Part shown: positions 61,396 through 64,000 of the stretch, piece after piece
Layout: every line of letters starts with the position of its first letter
Position numbering within the stretch: position 1 is the stretch's first letter
Source: Pectobacterium brasiliense
GTDB taxonomy: Bacteria; Pseudomonadota; Gammaproteobacteria; Enterobacterales; Enterobacteriaceae
Length of the DNA: 64,000 nucleotides
Direction of reading: 5' to 3'
Assembly (NCBI RefSeq): GCF_016950255.1
Contig: NZ_JACGFN010000001.1
Coordinates: 620,001 to 684,000 of the forward strand
Made by a program: the position numbers and the translations under genes
Notes under the pieces: generated by a model
The model's database searches: none
What the model was told of the DNA's origin: nothing
Seen by the model: only the letters and a program-made list of their open reading frames with translations

Positions 61396-62595
61396 ATGCC
61401 ACTACGTTCACTGCAAGCGCTTTGCCTGCTAAGTTTTTTTATGGCCGACGTGCGTGACGGGCTCGGGCCTTTTCTCGGCATATTCCTTACACAGCAGCAT
61501 TGGGCACCGGGGGAAATAGGCTTTATCATGACATTAGGGGGCGTTGCCGGGTTACTTGCTACCATTCCTGCTGGGTTGATCACGGATTTCTCTCACCACA
61601 AACGGCAAATGCTATTGTTCGGATGCGTGATGATTACGTCCGCGACCTTACTTTTATGGTTCAATCAAAGTCCCTGGGTTACAGGGATCTCTCAGATAAT
61701 CAACGGTATTGCAGCAGCATTTATTGGGCCGATTCTCACCGGGTTAACGTTGGGCCTGACCGGGCAAAACGGTTTTAAACAACAAATGGGGAAAAATGAA
61801 GCCTTTAATCACGCAGGGAACATGGCTGCCGCAACGATCGCGGGAATTTCTGTCTGGTACTGGGGGATAGGTTCAATATTCATTCTTATGACAGCAATGG
61901 CTTTCCTGTCAGCGTTAGCGATAATGGGTATCCGTGAAAATGACATAAACCATAAAGCGGCCCGTGGTATTGATTCCAATGTCACAAGAAAACCGATTTC
62001 ATGGTCATCCCTATTGATAAATCATTCGTCTCTTATGACAATCGGCGTCACTTTACTTCTTTTTCATCTTGGGAATGCGGCGTTGCTACCCATGCTTAGC
62101 ATACGTGTCGCTTCAGAACCCAGCTCAGTGAATCCTGGTCTCTATGCAGCGGCGACAGTCATCATCTCTCAGGCTGTCATGATCCCCGTTGCGCTTTGGA
62201 CGGCCGGTCGCGCAGAAAGATTAAGCTACCGCCAACTTATTATGATCGCATTACTGATACTTCCCATCCGTGCCGCGTTGGCGGCCACCTTCTCATCACC
62301 CTATTCCGTCATTCCGGTTCAAATCTTGGATGGTGTCTCTGCGGGTATTCTTGGCGTCGCGGTTCCTGGCTATATCGTGAAAGAACTACAAGGGAGCGGC
62401 CATATCAACGCAGGACAGAGTATTGTTATGTTCATGCAGGGTGTTGGTGCGACAGCCAGCCCGGCACTTACCGGTATTATGGTCGGCATGTATTCATACA
62501 GCACGGCTTTCTCCGCGTTGGGTGCCGTGGCTCTACTGGCGTTGCTCATCTGGTGGCAGACAAATCGGTCAATAGATTCATCCGTCACCCGTTGA
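61396..62595 (+). CDS. MFS transporter
   Basis: 399 residues with about twelve membrane helices and the loop G-L-I-T-D-F-S-H-H-K-R-Q. AAGGA precedes the ATG. Opening M-A-D-V-R-D-G-L-G-P-F-L resembles MFS proteins annotated as general efflux carriers; substrate unknown. It precedes ybiR by 62 bp and may be co-transcribed. Confidence 0.85.
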   Translation: MPLRSLQALCLLSFFMADVRDGLGPFLGIFLTQQHWAPGEIGFIMTLGGVAGLLATIPAGLITDFSHHKRQMLLFGCVMITSATLLLWFNQSPWVTGISQIINGIAAAFIGPILTGLTLGLTGQNGFKQQMGKNEAFNHAGNMAAATIAGISVWYWGIGSIFILMTAMAFLSALAIMGIRENDINHKAARGIDSNVTRKPISWSSLLINHSSLMTIGVTLLLFHLGNAALLPMLSIRVASEPSSVNPGLYAAATVIISQAVMIPVALWTAGRAERLSYRQLIMIALLILPIRAALAATFSSPYSVIPVQILDGVSAGILGVAVPGYIVKELQGSGHINAGQSIVMFMQGVGATASPALTGIMVGMYSYSTAFSALGAVALLALLIWWQTNRSIDSSVTR

Positions 62596-62657
62596 TGATA
62601 AAAAATTAACAACAGCCACATCGGCTTCCATCTTAATATTTATTCCTGAGAGACATA

Positions 62658-63758
62658 ATGCGCGAATTGCTAACTCCATTTATGCGTGACAAATTTCTTC
62701 ACGCTCTCGTTGTGCTGGGGATCGTACTCAGTTTTTTTGCAGTATTTCAAACGAACGAATTGACGGCTGCCGTTGACTGGAAAACCATCCTGACGCTGAC
62801 AACGTTACTTATGCTCACCAAAGGCATTGAACTCAGCGGATATTTTGACAAGATGGGTTTGAAACTGGTGAATAAGTTCAGGAAACAGAAAACGCTGGCA
62901 TTATTTATCGTGACGTTAGCAGCGTTATTATCAACGTTCCTCACGAATGATGTTGCACTGTTCATTACGGTGCCACTCACGCTTTCATTGTCTAAATCCT
63001 CTGAGTTTCCCGTTGGACGATTAATTATTTTTGAAGCCCTCGCCGTTAATGCGGGATCTTTACTCACGCCTATTGGCAACCCACAAAACATTCTTCTCTG
63101 GAGCAAGAGCGGATTAAGTTTTATGGAGTTTGTGATGACCATGCTCCCCCTGAGCGCCCTGCTGTTTATTGCATTACTGGTCTTAACCGCGTGCAGTTTC
63201 AGTAATAAGGAGATCGCGATACCGGATAGCTCTCTCGGGGGAGATTATCGTCATGGACTGCTTTTAGGTACGCTGGTGTTGTACGTGCTGTTTATCGTGG
63301 CACTTGAGTTGGACAGAACCCTACCGATACTGATTCTTGTCCCGCTGTTTTATCTGTTGTGCGCGCGACGCGTACTGCTACAGCTTGACTGGGGATTGCT
63401 GGCCGTGTTTGTTTTGATGTTTATTGATGTATTCCTCCTGACGAAATTACCGATCCTTAGCAACCTTATTGCGTTAATACCGCATTGGAGTGATGGAGCG
63501 CATTTCCTGCTGGCGATAGGCCTTTCGCAAGTCATCAGTAACGTACCTGCGACCATCTTTCTGCTTCATGCCGTCCCTTCATCGGTTCTACTGACATGGG
63601 CTGTGAATATCGGTGGTTTTGGATTACTTCAAGGTTCAATGGCTAACCTTATTGCGTTACGTATGGCAAACGATCGCCGTATTTGGTGGCAATTTCATCT
63701 ATTTTCGATACCCGCACTTTTTTTCGCGATGATAGCGGGTTGGCTGATGTTGCCTTGA
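62658..63758 (+). CDS. ybiR: Anion-transporter-like protein YbiR
   Basis: 366 residues, about ten membrane helices. F-L-T-N-D-V-A-L-F-I-T-V-P-L-T, E-A-L-A-V-N-A-G-S-L-L-T-P-I-G-N-P-Q-N-I and a late V-I-S-N-V-P-A-T-I match E. coli YbiR of the ArsB/NhaD (ion transporter) superfamily. Inner membrane; substrate unknown. Confidence 0.9.
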   Translation: MRELLTPFMRDKFLHALVVLGIVLSFFAVFQTNELTAAVDWKTILTLTTLLMLTKGIELSGYFDKMGLKLVNKFRKQKTLALFIVTLAALLSTFLTNDVALFITVPLTLSLSKSSEFPVGRLIIFEALAVNAGSLLTPIGNPQNILLWSKSGLSFMEFVMTMLPLSALLFIALLVLTACSFSNKEIAIPDSSLGGDYRHGLLLGTLVLYVLFIVALELDRTLPILILVPLFYLLCARRVLLQLDWGLLAVFVLMFIDVFLLTKLPILSNLIALIPHWSDGAHFLLAIGLSQVISNVPATIFLLHAVPSSVLLTWAVNIGGFGLLQGSMANLIALRMANDRRIWWQFHLFSIPALFFAMIAGWLMLP

Positions 63759-64000
63759 TGGCCTACCAAAAACGGCACAAGCTATGCCATTAATACCGCC
63801 AAATGGTGAAACCCCACATTACGTCCGCTGCCTGGTACTCACACCTGCTGGCCGTTCACGCAGCAAGACGAATACCGGGCAGGATCGACACGGCGGTATA
63901 ATGCCGAACATCTCATCCATTCAACCACGCGGCAAACATGTTGATAAACATGCTTAACTCTCGTTCCGCCCCATTACCACCACTGACTAAACGTCTGCTG
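63759..64000. other. Right edge, possible start of a further gene
   Basis: A plus-strand frame opens at ATG 63938 (second ATG 63950) and stays open to the window end, but no ribosome site or family is evident. Confidence 0.2.

Noticed and set aside
63938..64000. Start of a gene at the right edge
   Set aside because: Only 21 codons, no ribosome site and no recognisable family, so not listed as a CDS.

Overview
The window looks like the replication-terminus region of a soft-rot enterobacterium, most likely Pectobacterium. About 50 kb is ordinary enterobacterial core: ogt-fnr-uspE, pntAB-ydgH, kdsA-sirB-prmC-prfA-hemA, lolB-ispE-prs-ychH-pth-ychF and bluF/bluR-ycgZ-ymgA-ariR. It also carries plant-pathogen or accessory genes: a bacterial expansin, srfABC, and an oligogalacturonide-binding-type solute-binding protein. 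A 28-bp sequence at 13255-13282 matches the Escherichia coli dif site as I remember it at 27 of 28 positions, so chromosome dimers are probably resolved here.

Layout. (1) 1-13.2 kb is an AT-rich accessory island that ends at dif. It holds a lone GT51 transglycosylase, two decayed IS3-family transposase genes, a SMEK-domain gene, an FRG-domain gene, a gene with a HEPN-like R-x4-H motif, and a 1375-residue protein joining a PD-(D/E)XK-type nuclease to a STAND-type NTPase (Avs-like). At its right edge are the start of an AlbA_2/Schlafen-type gene cut short, a truncated large recombinase and an intact tyrosine recombinase that begins about 80 bp from dif. Two 120-bp repeats with conserved ends and unrelated middles bracket the SMEK/FRG/HEPN block. 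(2) 13.3-21.5 kb carries small NTF2-like proteins, yjbD, a LysR regulator, a chemoreceptor, an acetyltransferase, ybjJ with a TetR regulator and an 18-bp palindromic operator, cytochrome b562 and osmC. (3) 21.8-33.1 kb carries the expansin, srfABC, an NTF2/DUF1365/cyclopropane-fatty-acid-synthase operon containing a deletion scar, and sodC. (4) 33.1-46 kb carries sugar uptake/oxidoreductase genes, ogt, fnr, uspE, pntAB, ydgH and the katB-ankyrin pair. (5) 46.3-57.3 kb is the kdsA to ychF housekeeping block. (6) 57.4-64 kb is the blue-light module (bluF, bluR, ycgZ-ymgA-ariR) followed by two transporters, the second being ybiR.

The island reads as a defence island anchored at dif. The gene at 11715-13175, the repeats and the truncated genes suggest repeated recombination and loss. 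The best candidate for an undescribed system is the SMEK-(remnant)-FRG-HEPN cluster at 2657-5780. The Avs-like gene is a second, better-understood kind of defence candidate. All functional assignments come from reading motifs; no database search was possible.
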